Below are positions 53,847-63,767 of a DNA stretch of 64,000 bases, one piece after another. How positions within the stretch are numbered: position 1 is the stretch's first letter; every line of letters begins with the position of its first letter. Under the pieces are notes generated by a model. That model was given only the letters and a program-made list of their open reading frames with translations. It did not search any database and was not told the DNA's origin. Made by a program: the position numbers and the translations under genes. The DNA comes from Microbulbifer agarilyticus S89 (GTDB taxonomy: Bacteria > Pseudomonadota > Gammaproteobacteria > Pseudomonadales > Cellvibrionaceae). The stretch covers positions 62,001 through 126,000 of the forward strand of contig NZ_AFPJ01000028.1 of the NCBI RefSeq assembly GCF_000220505.1, written 5' to 3'.

Positions 53847-54553
53847 TGACGTTTGTCTTCCGACTCGGTGGGACTGTCAGTGTGCGGCTGTGCTGGCGTC
53901 TGTTCGGCAGACGGTGCAGGCTCGGCCGGATCCAGGCGATCGACTTCTGCCCAGGCCGCGTCTTCCTCGTGCTTGAAATGATCCGGATGGTGCGGGTTGA
54001 GCTCCGGCTCGCCATGATCGTGCAAATGCTCAGGGTAATCCGGGTCTTCCAGCTCTTCCTCTTCTTCCGGTAAATGGTCGTCATCGAGGTTGCCCTCGGC
54101 GAGCGCGCGTTTATCCTCTTCCGGCAGGTAGTCCTCCGCCTCACGCAATTTATCTGCCTCCGGATCCGGTGCCGAGGGTTCGGCGAGAGCCGCCTTGGCT
54201 TCCCCCGCTGCCGGCTCCGCATGCGCGGCGGCATCGTCTTTCAGTGCCTGCGCTTGGGCTTCTACCGCTTTCAGATCTTTCTCAAACTTGCGCTCCGCTT
54301 CGCTAAAGGTGCGCTCCATTGCCTGCTGGCTCTCGCGCAACTCTTTCAGCACGCGCTCGTTGTGCAGTTCACGCCGAATATCATCGGCACCCACTTCGCG
54401 CTCGAGTTCATCCTTGGCGCTACCCAGGGTTTGCTTGATCTGGGTCCACCAGCGCACCGTGGTGCGTACCGCATCGGGCAGGCGTTCAGGGCCGATCACC
54501 ACCAAGCCCACAGCGGCGATCAACAGCAGTTCAAAAAATCCGATATCAAACAC
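53843..54553 (-). CDS. tatB: Sec-independent translocase protein TatB
   Basis: TatB of 236 residues: one N-terminal membrane helix MFDIGFFELLLIAAVGLVV, the hinge GPERLP and an amphipathic helix (DAVRTTVRWWTQIK). It forms the signal-binding receptor with TatC. The tail (about 110–236) is long and very acidic (runs of D/E/H/P, e.g. EEEEELEDPD), making it about 65 residues longer than E. coli TatB (171). Tail length varies in the family. It begins 51 nt after tatA and overlaps tatC by 4 nt. Confidence 0.95.
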   Translation of the reverse strand: MFDIGFFELLLIAAVGLVVIGPERLPDAVRTTVRWWTQIKQTLGSAKDELEREVGADDIRRELHNERVLKELRESQQAMERTFSEAERKFEKDLKAVEAQAQALKDDAAAHAEPAAGEAKAALAEPSAPDPEADKLREAEDYLPEEDKRALAEGNLDDDHLPEEEEELEDPDYPEHLHDHGEPELNPHHPDHFKHEEDAAWAEVDRLDPAEPAPSAEQTPAQPHTDSPTESEDKRQ

Positions 54554-54604
54554 GCGCTACTCGCTCAGTTAACGACGGATACAAAGCAAAACCGAAAACC
54601 GGCG

Positions 54605-54847
54605 TTACTTATCCTGGGACTGCTTTTCTTCGCTCGAGGTTTTCTGTTGCGGTTTGCTGGCTTCGTCTTTTTCCAGCAATTCCGGCTCCTTGTCTTCCGC
54701 GTCCTTTTTGTCTTCTTCCTTCATGGCTTTTTTGAAGCCCTTGATGGCACCACCGAGGTCGCCGCCGAGGTTGCGCAGACGCTTGGTGCCAAAAATCAGC
54801 AGGACGATGACCAGCAAGATCAGTAATTGTTGCCAGCTAATACCCAT
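54605..54847 (-). CDS. tatA: Sec-independent translocase protein TatA
   Basis: TatA of 80 residues: a single helix ([19 protein letters not shown]), the hinge [24 protein letters not shown] amphipathic segment, and a charged Lys/Glu/Asp tail. It polymerises into the export pore. AGGAG precedes the ATG. The gene is 49 nt after hisE, so tatABC is likely transcribed with the his/ubi block. Confidence 0.96.
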   Translation of the reverse strand: MGISWQQLLILLVIVLLIFGTKRLRNLGGDLGGAIKGFKKAMKEEDKKDAEDKEPELLEKDEASKPQQKTSSEEKQSQDK

Positions 54848-54896
54848 AAGAAATGCTCCTGATTCAATCTTGAATTCGTATGTTCAATGCACGCCG

Positions 54897-55244
54897 TCAG
54901 TCTTGGCTGCGTGACGCTTTTTCTTCGAGGCCGGAAAGGCCGAATCGACGCCCCAACTCATCCAGTACTGCGCGGGAGTCCGCGCCCAAGTGGTTGAGCA
55001 TCACCAGGGAGTGAAACCACAGGTCTGCGGTTTCCGAGATCATCGCCTGGTACTCATCGCTGTCGGCGCCCTTGCCCTCGGCGTCCTTGGCGGCAAGCAC
55101 CAGCTCGGTGGACTCTTCGCCCACCTTCTCCAAAATCTTGTTCAGGCCTTTGGCGTGCAGGCTGGCGACATAGGAAGAGTCGGCATCCGCTTCCTGCATG
55201 CGCAAACGCAGCACCCGGTCCAGTTGTGTCAGCATGTTACTCAT
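54897..55244 (-). CDS. hisE: Phosphoribosyl-ATP pyrophosphohydrolase
   Basis: HisE of 115 residues: [44 protein letters not shown] (the EE-x-x-E metal site) and the [17 protein letters not shown] helix. It performs the second step of histidine synthesis. The ATG overlaps the hisI stop by 4 nt (ATGA), so both are coupled. A longer frame (to 55550) is an antisense-like extension and is not used. Confidence 0.95.
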   Translation of the reverse strand: MSNMLTQLDRVLRLRMQEADADSSYVASLHAKGLNKILEKVGEESTELVLAAKDAEGKGADSDEYQAMISETADLWFHSLVMLNHLGADSRAVLDELGRRFGLSGLEEKASRSQD

Positions 55245-55651
55245 GTCGCGGCCTTCTTCTCCCCTGCATAGATCTCTTTCGGGTCGGTGATGACCGGCTG
55301 GCGGATTTGCCATTGGCCGTTTTCCAGTACCTGGTAAAAACAGCTGGTGCGGCCAGTGTGGCAGGCAATACCGCCGAGCTGCTCCACCAGCAGAACAATA
55401 GTGTCGCCGTCGCAATCGAGGCGCATCTCGCGCACCAACTGGACATGGCCGGAGGACTCGCCCTTGCGCCACAATTTGCCGCGGGAGCGGGACCAATACA
55501 CCGCACGCCCTTCCTCGGCGGTCAGGCGCAAGGATTCGACATTCATCCACGCCATCATCAACACGCGGCCGGTTTTAAAGTCCTGCGCAATGGCAGGCAC
55601 CAGACCGTCGCTGTTCCAGCTGACTGCTTCTGTGAAGTCGGTTTCACTCAC
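55241..55651 (-). CDS. hisI: Phosphoribosyl-AMP cyclohydrolase
   Basis: HisI of 136 residues with the metal-binding residues CDGDT and [11 protein letters not shown], and the conserved MMAWMN and [19 protein letters not shown] segments. It opens the adenine ring in the third step of histidine synthesis. It is separate from HisE here, as in pseudomonads, while enterics have a fusion. It is separated from ubiB by 120 nt that contain a GC-rich hairpin. Confidence 0.96.
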   Translation of the reverse strand: MSETDFTEAVSWNSDGLVPAIAQDFKTGRVLMMAWMNVESLRLTAEEGRAVYWSRSRGKLWRKGESSGHVQLVREMRLDCDGDTIVLLVEQLGGIACHTGRTSCFYQVLENGQWQIRQPVITDPKEIYAGEKKAAT

Positions 55652-55690
55652 CGTACGGATTCCTTACTGCATTCGATATTGTAGGCTCAT

Positions 55691-55734
55691 GGCCCTCGCC
55701 TTCCGGCCGGAGTGTGACCGGCCTTTCGAGGGCC
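55691..55734 (-). terminator. GC-rich hairpin between ubiB and hisI
   Basis: GGCCCTCG (55691–55698) pairs with CGAGGGCC (55727–55734); the loop holds a smaller CCGGCC/GGCC hairpin. No T-tract is present, so it may only reduce read-through from the ubi genes into hisI. Confidence 0.35.
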
Positions 55735-55771
55735 TCGACAGGGCGCTCTGAAAAGCTCCGCGCCCAATCCC

Positions 55772-57406
55772 CTAGGGCCACAGCAGCAACGCAAGTGCTG
55801 CCGCGCCCATAATCCAACTGGCCGCCGGTACCTGCGCCAAAAGCCCCGGTGACGCCACCAGAGCAGCCCCCGCTGCCAAAAGGCCACCGACAATCATCCG
55901 CGCGTAGCGGATGCGCCCCCGCTGGCGGCTGCCCGCCAGCTGGTCACTCAGCTGCTGCAGCTGCGGGCCCAGCTCGCGCCCCTGCTCCAGGGCGGCAAAA
56001 GCCATTTGCGGCAATTGCGGGAATTTTTCCAGCCATTCCGGACCATATCGCTTAATTTCGCCGACGATTGTCTTGGGATGAATGCGCTCACGCATCCATC
56101 GCTCGAGAAACGGATGGGCAGTCTTCCACAGATCCAGCTGAGGATAAAGCTGTCGCCCCAATCCTTCTATATTGAGCAAGGTTTTCTGCAAAAGTACCAG
56201 CTGGGGCTGAACTTCCATCTCAAAACGCTGAGCAGTCTGGAACAAACTGATTAACACGCGCGCGAAGGAGATTTCCCCCAGGGGCTTTTCAAAGATCGGC
56301 TCGCACACCGCGCGAATTGCGGATTCAAAGGCGTTGATCGGCGTATCCCGTCGTACCCAGCCACTCTGCACATGTAGTTCGGCCACCATACGATAGTCGC
56401 GGCGGAACATAGCGAGGATATTCCGCGCCATGTAGTACTGATCTTCGCGAGTCAGGCTGCCGACGATGGCGGTATCGATGGCGATGTACTTGGGGCGATC
56501 CGGATGTTCACGGGACACAAAGATGTTGCCCGGGTGCATATCGGCGTGGAAGAAGTTGTGCTCGAACACCTGCTTGAAGAAGATCTCCACACCGCGCTCG
56601 GCCAGCAGTTCCATATTGGTATTCTGCGCGCGCAGCTGTTCCAGGTCGGTTACCGGGATGCCGTCAATGCGCTCCAGCACCAGCACATTTTCCCGGGTGT
56701 AGTCCCAATAGACTTCCGGCACGTACAGCAGGGGGGAATTGGCGAAGTTGCGCTTGAGCTCGGAGCCGTTGGCGGCCTCGCGCACCAGATCCAGCTCGCC
56801 CTCAATGGTATGGCGGTAGTCTTCCACCACCTCCACCGGGCGCATGCGCGGGCCGTCCGGGAGATAGCGTTCAATCCAGCGGGCAATGTAGCGCAGCAAC
56901 TGCAGGTCCTGTTGGATCACCTGGTCGATGCCCGGGCGCAGTACCTTCACCACCACCGACTGACCCGGCTCGCCGTTTTCACCTTTCAGCCGCGCACCGT
57001 GCACCTGGGCCACCGACGCAGAGGCCAGCGGCTCGCGATCGAATTCGGCAAACAGTTCATCCACCGGTGCTCCCAGCGACGCCTCGATGCGCTCGATACA
57101 CTGGTCGATGGGGAACGGCGGTACATTGTCCTGCAGCTGGTTCAGCTCCAGCACCATGTCCGGCGGCAGCAAATCCGGGCGCGTGGACAGCAACTGGCCA
57201 AACTTCACATAAATAGGCCCGAGATCCTCCAGCGCACAGCGCAGGCGCTCACCGCGGGTCAAATTCTTTGCCTTGCCCGCAGGCAGCAGCTTGTAGGGCG
57301 CCCATAGCGCGCGCAGCCACAGCGGCTGGTACTCGGCCGGTACCAGCTCGTTGAGGCGGTAGCGCAGGAACACCCGCGCGATGGTAAGACTTCTCGCTAC
57401 TGGCAC
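55772..57406 (-). CDS. ubiB: Ubiquinone biosynthesis kinase-like protein UbiB
   Basis: An ABC1/ADCK-type protein of 544 residues. It has the KxGQ motif ([11 protein letters not shown]), an Ala-rich [13 protein letters not shown] loop in place of a Gly-rich loop, HADMHPGN catalytic region and AIDTAIVG (in place of DFG). The two C-terminal hydrophobic helices (about 503–540) anchor it to the membrane. It supports ubiquinone assembly, probably by extracting prenyl intermediates with ATP. The start is GTG, one base after the TGA of ubiJ, so they are coupled. E. coli UbiB has 546 residues. Confidence 0.96.
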   Translation of the reverse strand: MPVARSLTIARVFLRYRLNELVPAEYQPLWLRALWAPYKLLPAGKAKNLTRGERLRCALEDLGPIYVKFGQLLSTRPDLLPPDMVLELNQLQDNVPPFPIDQCIERIEASLGAPVDELFAEFDREPLASASVAQVHGARLKGENGEPGQSVVVKVLRPGIDQVIQQDLQLLRYIARWIERYLPDGPRMRPVEVVEDYRHTIEGELDLVREAANGSELKRNFANSPLLYVPEVYWDYTRENVLVLERIDGIPVTDLEQLRAQNTNMELLAERGVEIFFKQVFEHNFFHADMHPGNIFVSREHPDRPKYIAIDTAIVGSLTREDQYYMARNILAMFRRDYRMVAELHVQSGWVRRDTPINAFESAIRAVCEPIFEKPLGEISFARVLISLFQTAQRFEMEVQPQLVLLQKTLLNIEGLGRQLYPQLDLWKTAHPFLERWMRERIHPKTIVGEIKRYGPEWLEKFPQLPQMAFAALEQGRELGPQLQQLSDQLAGSRQRGRIRYARMIVGGLLAAGAALVASPGLLAQVPAASWIMGAAALALLLWP

Positions 57407-57407
57407 G

Positions 57408-58079
57408 TCAACGCTTCTCCTGACCGGGCTTGTCGCTGGCCGCTTTTACCTGTGCCGCAAATTTGCGCTGCAGAATCGCCAGCCGCGCTTCCAGGCGGTC
57501 CACACCCTGGGAAAATTCGGCCACATCCTCGGCAAAGGCTTCAAACTGCGCCTCGGGTGGTGTCATGCGCCACTCTTCACTCACGGCTTCCGCGGTCGCC
57601 CGCGGCGCGGTGGCAAGCGCGTCCTTCAGCCAGCTTGCCGCCATGCGGACGCCGGTGCCCAGCTGATGGGCCGGCGAATCGCCAATTAACTTGGAGACGG
57701 GCTCTTCCCAGTCGATATCCAGCTCACGCAGGATCGACTGCAGCTCGGCGAGCAGTGCACTGGAACCGCGCACCTGCACCCCCAGTTTGGCCGGGGTGGC
57801 ATCGCGATTTCTCAGTAACTGGATAAATGCCAGGGCGGAGCCGGACAGCTCGGTGGTCACCTCGCCATCCCAGCGGCTGTGCACCTCGATATAACCGCCT
57901 TCACCCTCATCATCGATAAACAGAAACAGGGACATGGCCGGCGCAGTGAGGTTCACCCCCAGCACCTTGCCCGCGAGTGTGCCGAGGCGTACGCGGTTTC
58001 CCGGGTCGTAACGCAGGGCGGTGTTGATGGCGGTTTCCAGTGTGGCATCAAAGCCGGCGCGGAAGGTGGGATCGGTCAT
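57408..58079 (-). CDS. ubiJ: Ubiquinone biosynthesis accessory factor UbiJ (SCP2 domain)
   Basis: A protein of 223 residues: an SCP2-like lipid-binding domain (about 10–110), and a C-terminal coiled coil (about 170–210; [18 protein letters not shown]). UbiJ forms the soluble Ubi complex scaffold with UbiK and binds the prenylated intermediates. It is between ubiE and ubiB, the usual location. The frame is set by ATG with only a weak ribosome binding site (TAACAATG). Confidence 0.92.
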   Translation of the reverse strand: MTDPTFRAGFDATLETAINTALRYDPGNRVRLGTLAGKVLGVNLTAPAMSLFLFIDDEGEGGYIEVHSRWDGEVTTELSGSALAFIQLLRNRDATPAKLGVQVRGSSALLAELQSILRELDIDWEEPVSKLIGDSPAHQLGTGVRMAASWLKDALATAPRATAEAVSEEWRMTPPEAQFEAFAEDVAEFSQGVDRLEARLAILQRKFAAQVKAASDKPGQEKR

Positions 58080-58119
58080 TGTTATCAGAATTCATCCGTG
58101 CGAAATACGCTGATGCGAA

Positions 58120-58231
58120 GGTCCGGGCGGCGGGAACCCCTCGCGAGACCTTCTAAAACAGGGATGTTTTAGAAGAGCCCCCAGGGATGGGTTCACGGCG
58201 TGTCTCGCGAGGGATTCCCGTCGTTCGGACC
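58120..58231 (-). repeat. Structured two-hairpin intergenic element, copy B
   Basis: An 18-bp inverted repeat with one G:U (58131–58148 with 58203–58220) continues outward through WC and G:U pairs to 58120 and 58231. Inside, read on the minus strand, come GCCGTGAA, a hairpin CCCA-TCCC-TGGG, GGCTC, and a 10-bp hairpin TTCTAAAACA-TCCC-TGTTTTAGAA. The same junction occurs in copy A at 63627–63716. It occupies the ubiE–ubiJ gap on the coding strand. Confidence 0.75.
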
Positions 58232-58250
58232 GCCACAGACATAGATAGAA

Positions 58251-59000
58251 CTAGGGCTTAATGCCCTTGTGCAAAGCCACGATACCGCCGGTCATATTGT
58301 GGAATTCACAATCCACAAAGCCAGCATCGCCCATCATGCCCTTGAGGGTTTCCTGATCCGGGTGCATACGGATGCTCTCCGCCAGGTAACGGTAGCTATC
58401 GGCATCGTCTGCCACCAGCTTGCCCATAAACGGCAGCAGGCGGAATGAGTACTGATCGTAGACCTTTTCCAGCAGTTTGGATTCCGGCTTGGAGAATTCC
58501 AGCACCAGCAGGCGGCCGCCGGGCTTCAGCACGCGCAGCATGGAGCGCAACGCCAGGTCCTTATCCGTCACATTGCGCAGGCCGAATGCGATGGTGATGC
58601 AGTCAAAGGTATTGTCGGGGAAGGGCAGGTACTGGGCGTCCGCCTGTACCGTTTCCACATTGCCGGCAATGCCGCGGTCCAGCAGGCGGTCGCGCCCAAC
58701 CTTCAGCATGGAGGCATTGATATCCGCCAGCACCACCTTGCCGGTGGGGCCGACAATGCGCGAAAAGCGCGCGGTCAGATCGCCGGTACCGCCGGCAATA
58801 TCCAGGATCGTCTGGCCCGGGCGCGCCGCAGAAAGCTCAATTGTGAAGCGCTTCCACAGGCGGTGGATACCACCCGACATCAGGTCGTTCATCACGTCAT
58901 AGCGGGCCGCTACCGAGTGGAATACATCCGCCACTCGTCCCGCCTTTTCCTCCACCGGTACCTGCTGGTAACCGAAATGGGTCGTCTTGCGTTCGGTCAT
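58251..59000 (-). CDS. ubiE: Ubiquinone/menaquinone methyltransferase UbiE
   Basis: A class I SAM-dependent methyltransferase of 249 residues (E. coli 251). Motif I is [15 protein letters not shown] (67–76 core), with [12 protein letters not shown] after it, and the family stretch [15 protein letters not shown]; the C-terminus [12 protein letters not shown] is typical. It methylates the C2 position of the ubiquinone/menaquinone ring. The ATG at 59000 gives the family N-terminus T-x-F-G-Y-x-x-V-x-x-x-x-K; the 28 upstream codons are non-coding. It is divergent from the CHAD gene. Confidence 0.96.
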   Translation of the reverse strand: MTERKTTHFGYQQVPVEEKAGRVADVFHSVAARYDVMNDLMSGGIHRLWKRFTIELSAARPGQTILDIAGGTGDLTARFSRIVGPTGKVVLADINASMLKVGRDRLLDRGIAGNVETVQADAQYLPFPDNTFDCITIAFGLRNVTDKDLALRSMLRVLKPGGRLLVLEFSKPESKLLEKVYDQYSFRLLPFMGKLVADDADSYRYLAESIRMHPDQETLKGMMGDAGFVDCEFHNMTGGIVALHKGIKP

Positions 59001-59130
59001 CTTGTGCCTGCTGCGCCAAATTTCAGGGCCACATTGTACATGGGGCGGACCTGATCGGCACCGCCACAGACTAAACTTGAGCAATATCGAGGCACCGCTG
59101 CCCGCTTTCCGTTCTGCTTCTGTCCTGCTT

Positions 59131-59964
59131 ATGTCTTATCAATTGCACAGCAAGCACCCACTCGCTCCGGTGATTCGCGCCACGGCGCGCGCTCAGGTGC
59201 ATGCAGCCATCGCCTGCTGCCAGTCGGTGGATAACGGGCATGCCATCCACAGCGTGCGCAAGCACGGCAAAAAACTGCGCGCCCTGTTGCGCCTGATCCG
59301 TTACGCCAATACCACCACGGACACCCTATACCACACCGAGAATGCCCGTTATCGCAGTATCAATGCTGCACTCAGTGCCTGCCGCGAAAACGCATCGCTT
59401 CACCTCGCCCTGCACGAGCAATTGAGCGCCCAGGACTTCCCGCATACTGCGGCACATTTAAAGAGTCGACTGGAGAACGGGCACACCGAAAGGCTGCTGG
59501 CGCTGGCCGAAAAATCGCTGCAGCAGGCACTGCTAAAAATTGATGGATGGCACTTTCAGGATGCCAGCTGGGAAGATATTGAAGTGGGCTACTGCAAAAG
59601 CTACCGGCGGGCATTCAAGGCCATGGGACACGCCTTTGCCCTGGGCACCGATGCGCGCTTCCACACGCTGCGCAAGCGCGTCAAAGACCAGTGGTACCAG
59701 AGCCGCCTGCTGGAAGAGCACTACCCGGAAACTATTGGCAGCCGCACTCACGGTCTGCAACGGTTGGCCAGCGCCCTCGGCGACTGGCGCGACCTGCGCC
59801 TGCTTTGCCACCACCTTGCGCGCCACGGGGATGAGACGCCCGAACTGGCCGGTGAACAGCAAACACTGCAGGAACACGCCGCCACGAGATTAGAACAGCT
59901 GCGCGACGAGATCGTGCAGCGGTGCCGGCAGCTGTTCCCGCGAGGGCACTGGTCGTTTACTTAG
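59131..59964 (+). CDS. CHAD domain protein
   Basis: A 277-residue helical protein. The CHAD domain (conserved histidine alpha-helical) covers most of it: [21 protein letters not shown] near 46, [31 protein letters not shown] near 175 and [18 protein letters not shown] near 215. The repeated HxxRKxxKxxR basic face binds polyphosphate in studied members, so it may localise to polyphosphate granules. I used the ATG at 59131, since the 48 codons before it look non-coding. It stands alone between ubiE and phosphatase genes. Confidence 0.88.
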   Translation: MSYQLHSKHPLAPVIRATARAQVHAAIACCQSVDNGHAIHSVRKHGKKLRALLRLIRYANTTTDTLYHTENARYRSINAALSACRENASLHLALHEQLSAQDFPHTAAHLKSRLENGHTERLLALAEKSLQQALLKIDGWHFQDASWEDIEVGYCKSYRRAFKAMGHAFALGTDARFHTLRKRVKDQWYQSRLLEEHYPETIGSRTHGLQRLASALGDWRDLRLLCHHLARHGDETPELAGEQQTLQEHAATRLEQLRDEIVQRCRQLFPRGHWSFT

Positions 59965-59979
59965 TAAATATCCCTTGAA

Positions 59980-61626
59980 TTAATCCTGTGCGGATTCGCC
60001 GAGCAAGCCACCGGCATGCACCATCACATGAAAAATAACATTCTGTTCTTTGGTGCCGGTAAGCAGGTGGGCACCGGGGCCGCGCGCCCACACACCCACG
60101 TCCTCACCACCATGAGTTTCGCTGCCCAGAGGCACCAGCGACTCCTGGTGGAAGCCGGCTGATTCGGTATCGATGTCGTGGAGGTTATGGCGACCGGCAT
60201 TGACCGGATCATCGTAGCGATCGTCCGCATTGGTGCTGTCACCGAGGTCGGCGAAGCCGAGGCCGTTCGCATAGGTAATCGTGGTGTAGGGCATGCCATC
60301 GGCTGCCAGCGATAGGTTTTCCTTGGGCTGGCCGGTTGCATCATTGCCGACCACCTTGCCCAGAATAGGGTTGCCCCGGGTGGGGTAGCCGGCGATGGTC
60401 ATTACATGGCTGTGATCGGCGGTCACTATGATCAAGGTGTCCTCGGCACTGGTGTTGTCCATGGCAACCTGCACCGCACGGGCCATTTCCACACCATCGG
60501 TCAGCGCACTGTAGGCACTGCCCGCGTGGTGGCCGTGATCGATGCGGCCGGATTCGATCATGGCAAAATAGCCCTTGTCATTTTTGCTCAGCAGTTCGAT
60601 GGCTTTGGCGGTCATCTGTGACAGGGACGGCTCGCCGGCTTTGTCGTTCTTGCGATCCTCTTCGTAGCGCATGTGCGAGCTGGCAAACAGGCCGAGCAGC
60701 TTGTCGGTATCGGCTACCTCGAGTTGGTCGAACCCGGACTGGTCTTCGATATACACCGCTTCGGTGGTACCGTCGTTGTAGCGCGCCTTCCAGGCGTCGA
60801 TCAGGTTGACACCATCCGTGCGCTTGCCGGACTTGCCCTCCAGGTCCTCCACCTCTTGCGGCAGGAAACTGCGACGGCCACCGCCCATGATCACGTCGAT
60901 ACCATCGCCGGCCGCCAGCTCCACCATCTGCGTGGCAATATCTTTGCAGCCTTCGGGAGCAGTGGCCTCCCAGCCGCGCTCCGGTACTTTCGCGTAGGTA
61001 GCGGCCGGGGTGGCGTGGGTGATGCGCGCGGTACTTACCACGCCGGTGCTCTTGTCGAGATTTTCCGCCAGCTCGAGCGCAGTGGTGAGTGGGCGCTGCA
61101 GGCTCGCCGCGCAATCTCCACGGGCCACGGTCTCATCCACATTCAATACACCCGCCTTGGTTTTTACCCCGGCCATCAGTGCGGTGGCGGTACCGGCGGA
61201 GTCCGGTGTTTGCTGGTTGGTGTTGTAGGTTTTGCTGAGGCCGGCAAACGGCATGGTTTCAAAACTCAGCTGGTATTCCTCACCATTCAGGCCCTCCATC
61301 TGGCCCGCGAGAATGCGCATGGCGGTAACGGTGGAAATGCCCATACCATCACCCACAAACAGGATGATGTTTTTGGCCGCACCGCGCTCATTGTTAATCA
61401 CCACGCTCTGCGCGCGCGCCAGTGCGGCCTGGCCATCCCGGTACCAGCTGCTGGTTTGTTGCGATTCGGTAAGCTGCGCGGTCTCTGTCGGGCGATGAGT
61501 TACGGGCTCGGCGGCGGGGGGCGTGGAAGCCGTAGAGGTATCGGATGCGGAGTGTGGCTCGCCGCACGCGGCAACGGCTAGGCCGAAGGCGGTAACGAAC
61601 GCGAGAGGGAGTCGATGGAATTGCAT
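59980..61626 (-). CDS. Alkaline phosphatase (PhoA family)
   Basis: A phosphatase of 548 residues with a lipobox-like VAAC (Cys21), so possibly a lipoprotein, and a Ser/Thr/Pro-rich linker to about 50. The catalytic signatures are FVGDGMGISTVTA (metal Asp near 93) and TPDSAGTATALMAG with nucleophile Ser143; later ADHSH and SETHGGEDV metal residues follow. It frees phosphate from esters in the periplasm. The gene is convergent with the CHAD gene with only 15 nt between stops. I see no Pho box in the 129 nt upstream. Named pathway role: phosphate scavenging. Confidence 0.94.
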   Translation of the reverse strand: MQFHRLPLAFVTAFGLAVAACGEPHSASDTSTASTPPAAEPVTHRPTETAQLTESQQTSSWYRDGQAALARAQSVVINNERGAAKNIILFVGDGMGISTVTAMRILAGQMEGLNGEEYQLSFETMPFAGLSKTYNTNQQTPDSAGTATALMAGVKTKAGVLNVDETVARGDCAASLQRPLTTALELAENLDKSTGVVSTARITHATPAATYAKVPERGWEATAPEGCKDIATQMVELAAGDGIDVIMGGGRRSFLPQEVEDLEGKSGKRTDGVNLIDAWKARYNDGTTEAVYIEDQSGFDQLEVADTDKLLGLFASSHMRYEEDRKNDKAGEPSLSQMTAKAIELLSKNDKGYFAMIESGRIDHGHHAGSAYSALTDGVEMARAVQVAMDNTSAEDTLIIVTADHSHVMTIAGYPTRGNPILGKVVGNDATGQPKENLSLAADGMPYTTITYANGLGFADLGDSTNADDRYDDPVNAGRHNLHDIDTESAGFHQESLVPLGSETHGGEDVGVWARGPGAHLLTGTKEQNVIFHVMVHAGGLLGESAQD

Positions 61627-61755
61627 GCTGTGCCCCAGTAAAAATTTACCTGCCGCAACTGCCTATAAAAGGGCGTTATAGTCGCGAGACGCTAAAACTG
61701 GGGCGATAGTGTAGAGGATTTTGCGGTCAGATTTACTACCAGTTTACCCGACCGT

Positions 61756-62133
61756 TCAACCGATCAGTTTCACCGTGCTCTCGTCAGGGTCGCGGCCCTT
61801 GCCCTGGGCCTGCAACTGTTCGAGGTAGCTTTGCCACTTCTCCTCCTGGGTATCGCACAGTTCGCGCAGGTATGCCCAAGTGTAAATGCCGCTATCGTGG
61901 CCATCATCAAAAAAAATCTGCAGGGCATAACGCCCGGCGGCGGCGACCTTATCGATACCCACCTGGATTTTCCCATCCACCAAAGTACCGTCACCGGCGC
62001 CATGGCCGCGCACTTCGGCACTAGGCGAATAGACTCGCAGGTATTCCGCAGGCAGCACAAACTCTTTATCGGCGTACTGCAGAGAAAGGTTTTTTTCGGC
62101 TTTATTCAGGCGAATTTTTTTCGGGGCGGACAT
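61756..62133 (-). CDS. DUF971 domain protein
   Basis: A cytosolic protein of 125 residues with the DUF971 fold (gamma-butyrobetaine hydroxylase N-terminal-like): an L-x-L-x-Y-A-D-K-E-F-V-L-P-A-E-Y-L-R-V sequence, and VAAAGRYALQIFFDDGHDSGIYTWAYLREL. The pattern H-D-S-G-I-Y-T-W is a family mark. Function is unclear; members are linked to iron–sulfur or metal binding, but cysteines are few here. It follows hslU by 107 nt, the usual context in pseudomonads. Confidence 0.9.
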   Translation of the reverse strand: MSAPKKIRLNKAEKNLSLQYADKEFVLPAEYLRVYSPSAEVRGHGAGDGTLVDGKIQVGIDKVAAAGRYALQIFFDDGHDSGIYTWAYLRELCDTQEEKWQSYLEQLQAQGKGRDPDESTVKLIG

Positions 62134-62240
62134 GGCAAAACCAAGAGTCAGTTAGAAGCGGGCGGCAAGACCAAGTGAAAAACAACAGTGCAATACGGTG
62201 AGGGCCGCGTAATGCGGCCCCTACCAAGTGACAAGGAAAA

Positions 62241-63554
62241 TCAGAGAATAAAGCGCGACAGGTCTTCATCTTTACTCAACTCACCCAGCTGCTTGTCGAC
62301 ATAAGCCGCATCGATGGTGATGGTGTTGTCGCCATCACCTCCGGCAAAGGATATCTCTTCCAGCAGGCGTTCGAGCACCGTATGCAGGCGACGGGCACCG
62401 ATGTTTTCGGTGGTTTCGTTCACCTCGAAGGCAACTTCGGCGATACGCTGAATACCGTCTTCGGAGAATTCCAGATTGACGCCCTCGGTACCCAGCAGCG
62501 CTTTCTGCTGCTCGGTGAGCGACGCAGAAGGTTCGGTAAGGATGCGCTGGAAATCCTTGGAGGTCAGCGAGCTCAATTCCACGCGGATCGGCAGACGGCC
62601 CTGCAACTCGGGAATCAGATCCGACGGCTTGGACAGGTGGAAAGCACCGGAGGCAATAAACAGAATGTGGTCTGTTTTGATCATGCCGTATTTGGTGGTG
62701 ACGGTGCAACCTTCGATCAGCGGCAGCAAGTCACGCTGCACACCTTCGCGGGACACATCGGCACCCCCGCTTTCCTGGCGCTTGGCTACCTTGTCGATTT
62801 CATCGAGAAACACAATGCCGTTCTGCTCGGCGGAGCGGATGGCTTTGGTTTTGATTTCTTCGTCATTAATCAGTTTTGCCGCTTCGTCATCGGTCAGCTG
62901 CTTGAGTGCCTGTTTTACGGTGAGCTTGCGCTTCTGGGTTTTGCCTTTGGACATATTGGAGAACATGCCCTGCAGCTGGTTGGTCATTTCTTCCATGCCG
63001 GGAGGCGCCATGATTTCGACACCCATGGGGCTGGCGGAAACGTCGATTTCGATTTCCTTGTCGTCGAGCTCGCCTTCGCGCAGTTTTTTGCGGAATACCT
63101 GGCGGGTACCGGAGTCTTTTTCCAGCGGGTCGGTATTGCGTGCCGGTGGCAACAAGGCGTCGAGTACGCGATCTTCGGCGGCATCCATGGCCCGCTGTTT
63201 TACGCCTTCGGTGGCACGCTCGCGCTCGAGCTTGATGGCCATTTCGACAAGATCACGGACGATGGATTCCACATCGCGGCCGACGTAGCCCACTTCGGTA
63301 AATTTGGTGGCTTCGACTTTGATAAACGGCGCGCCGGCAAGTTTGGCGAGGCGGCGGGCAATTTCGGTTTTACCCACGCCGGTGGGGCCGATCATCAGGA
63401 TGTTTTTCGGGGTGATTTCCGCGCGCAGTTCTTCGCTGACCTGCATGCGGCGCCAGCGGTTGCGCAGGGCGATGGCTACTGCACGCTTGGCGTCGTTCTG
63501 GCCGACAATATGACGGTCGAGTTCGTGAACGATTTCTCTAGGGGTCATGGACAT
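62241..63554 (-). CDS. hslU: HslU ATPase subunit of the HslVU protease
   Basis: An AAA+ unfoldase of 437 residues (E. coli 443). It starts with [21 protein letters not shown], Walker [10 protein letters not shown] (56–64), an intermediate I-domain (about 110–230), Walker [11 protein letters not shown] near 245, sensor residues in GRLPIRVEL, and the C-terminal DEDLSRFIL whose tail inserts in HslV to open it. It unfolds substrates for HslV under heat stress. ATG at 63554 is supported by GAAAGACC upstream and by family N-termini. A structured repeat lies between it and hslV. Confidence 0.97.
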   Translation of the reverse strand: MSMTPREIVHELDRHIVGQNDAKRAVAIALRNRWRRMQVSEELRAEITPKNILMIGPTGVGKTEIARRLAKLAGAPFIKVEATKFTEVGYVGRDVESIVRDLVEMAIKLERERATEGVKQRAMDAAEDRVLDALLPPARNTDPLEKDSGTRQVFRKKLREGELDDKEIEIDVSASPMGVEIMAPPGMEEMTNQLQGMFSNMSKGKTQKRKLTVKQALKQLTDDEAAKLINDEEIKTKAIRSAEQNGIVFLDEIDKVAKRQESGGADVSREGVQRDLLPLIEGCTVTTKYGMIKTDHILFIASGAFHLSKPSDLIPELQGRLPIRVELSSLTSKDFQRILTEPSASLTEQQKALLGTEGVNLEFSEDGIQRIAEVAFEVNETTENIGARRLHTVLERLLEEISFAGGDGDNTITIDAAYVDKQLGELSKDEDLSRFIL

Positions 63555-63626
63555 GGTCTTTCTCGAATTTTTTCAGTTTTTCCAGCGCCGCTTGCTTTGA
63601 TTCAGGCGCAGTGGCGGTCGGTCATC

Positions 63627-63716
63627 GGCGGAAAGGGTTCAGGACCGCTGTGAATACGTCCCTGTACGCTCTGTCGGAAACATCCCTGTTTCCGACAGTC
63701 CTGAACCCTTTCCCCC
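63627..63716 (+). repeat. Structured two-hairpin intergenic element, copy A
   Basis: An 18-bp inverted repeat with one mismatch (63627–63644 with 63699–63716) encloses, on the plus strand, CGCTGTGAA, a short hairpin TACG-TCCC-TGTA, CGCTC and a perfect 12-bp hairpin CTGTCGGAAACA-TCCC-TGTTTCCGACAG (63671–63698). It lies in the hslV–hslU gap, antisense to them, and shares its junction and loops with copy B at 58120–58231 while the stems differ. Confidence 0.78.
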
Positions 63717-63767
63717 GACGCCCGCCCTTCAATTTGGGCCGGGCAACTTCGTCAGAGACTTTTTCTC

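Noticed and set aside
62201-62221. GGGCCGC/GCGGCCC hairpin after hslU as terminator
   Set aside because: Only 7 bp and no T-tract on the minus strand, so termination is not supported.
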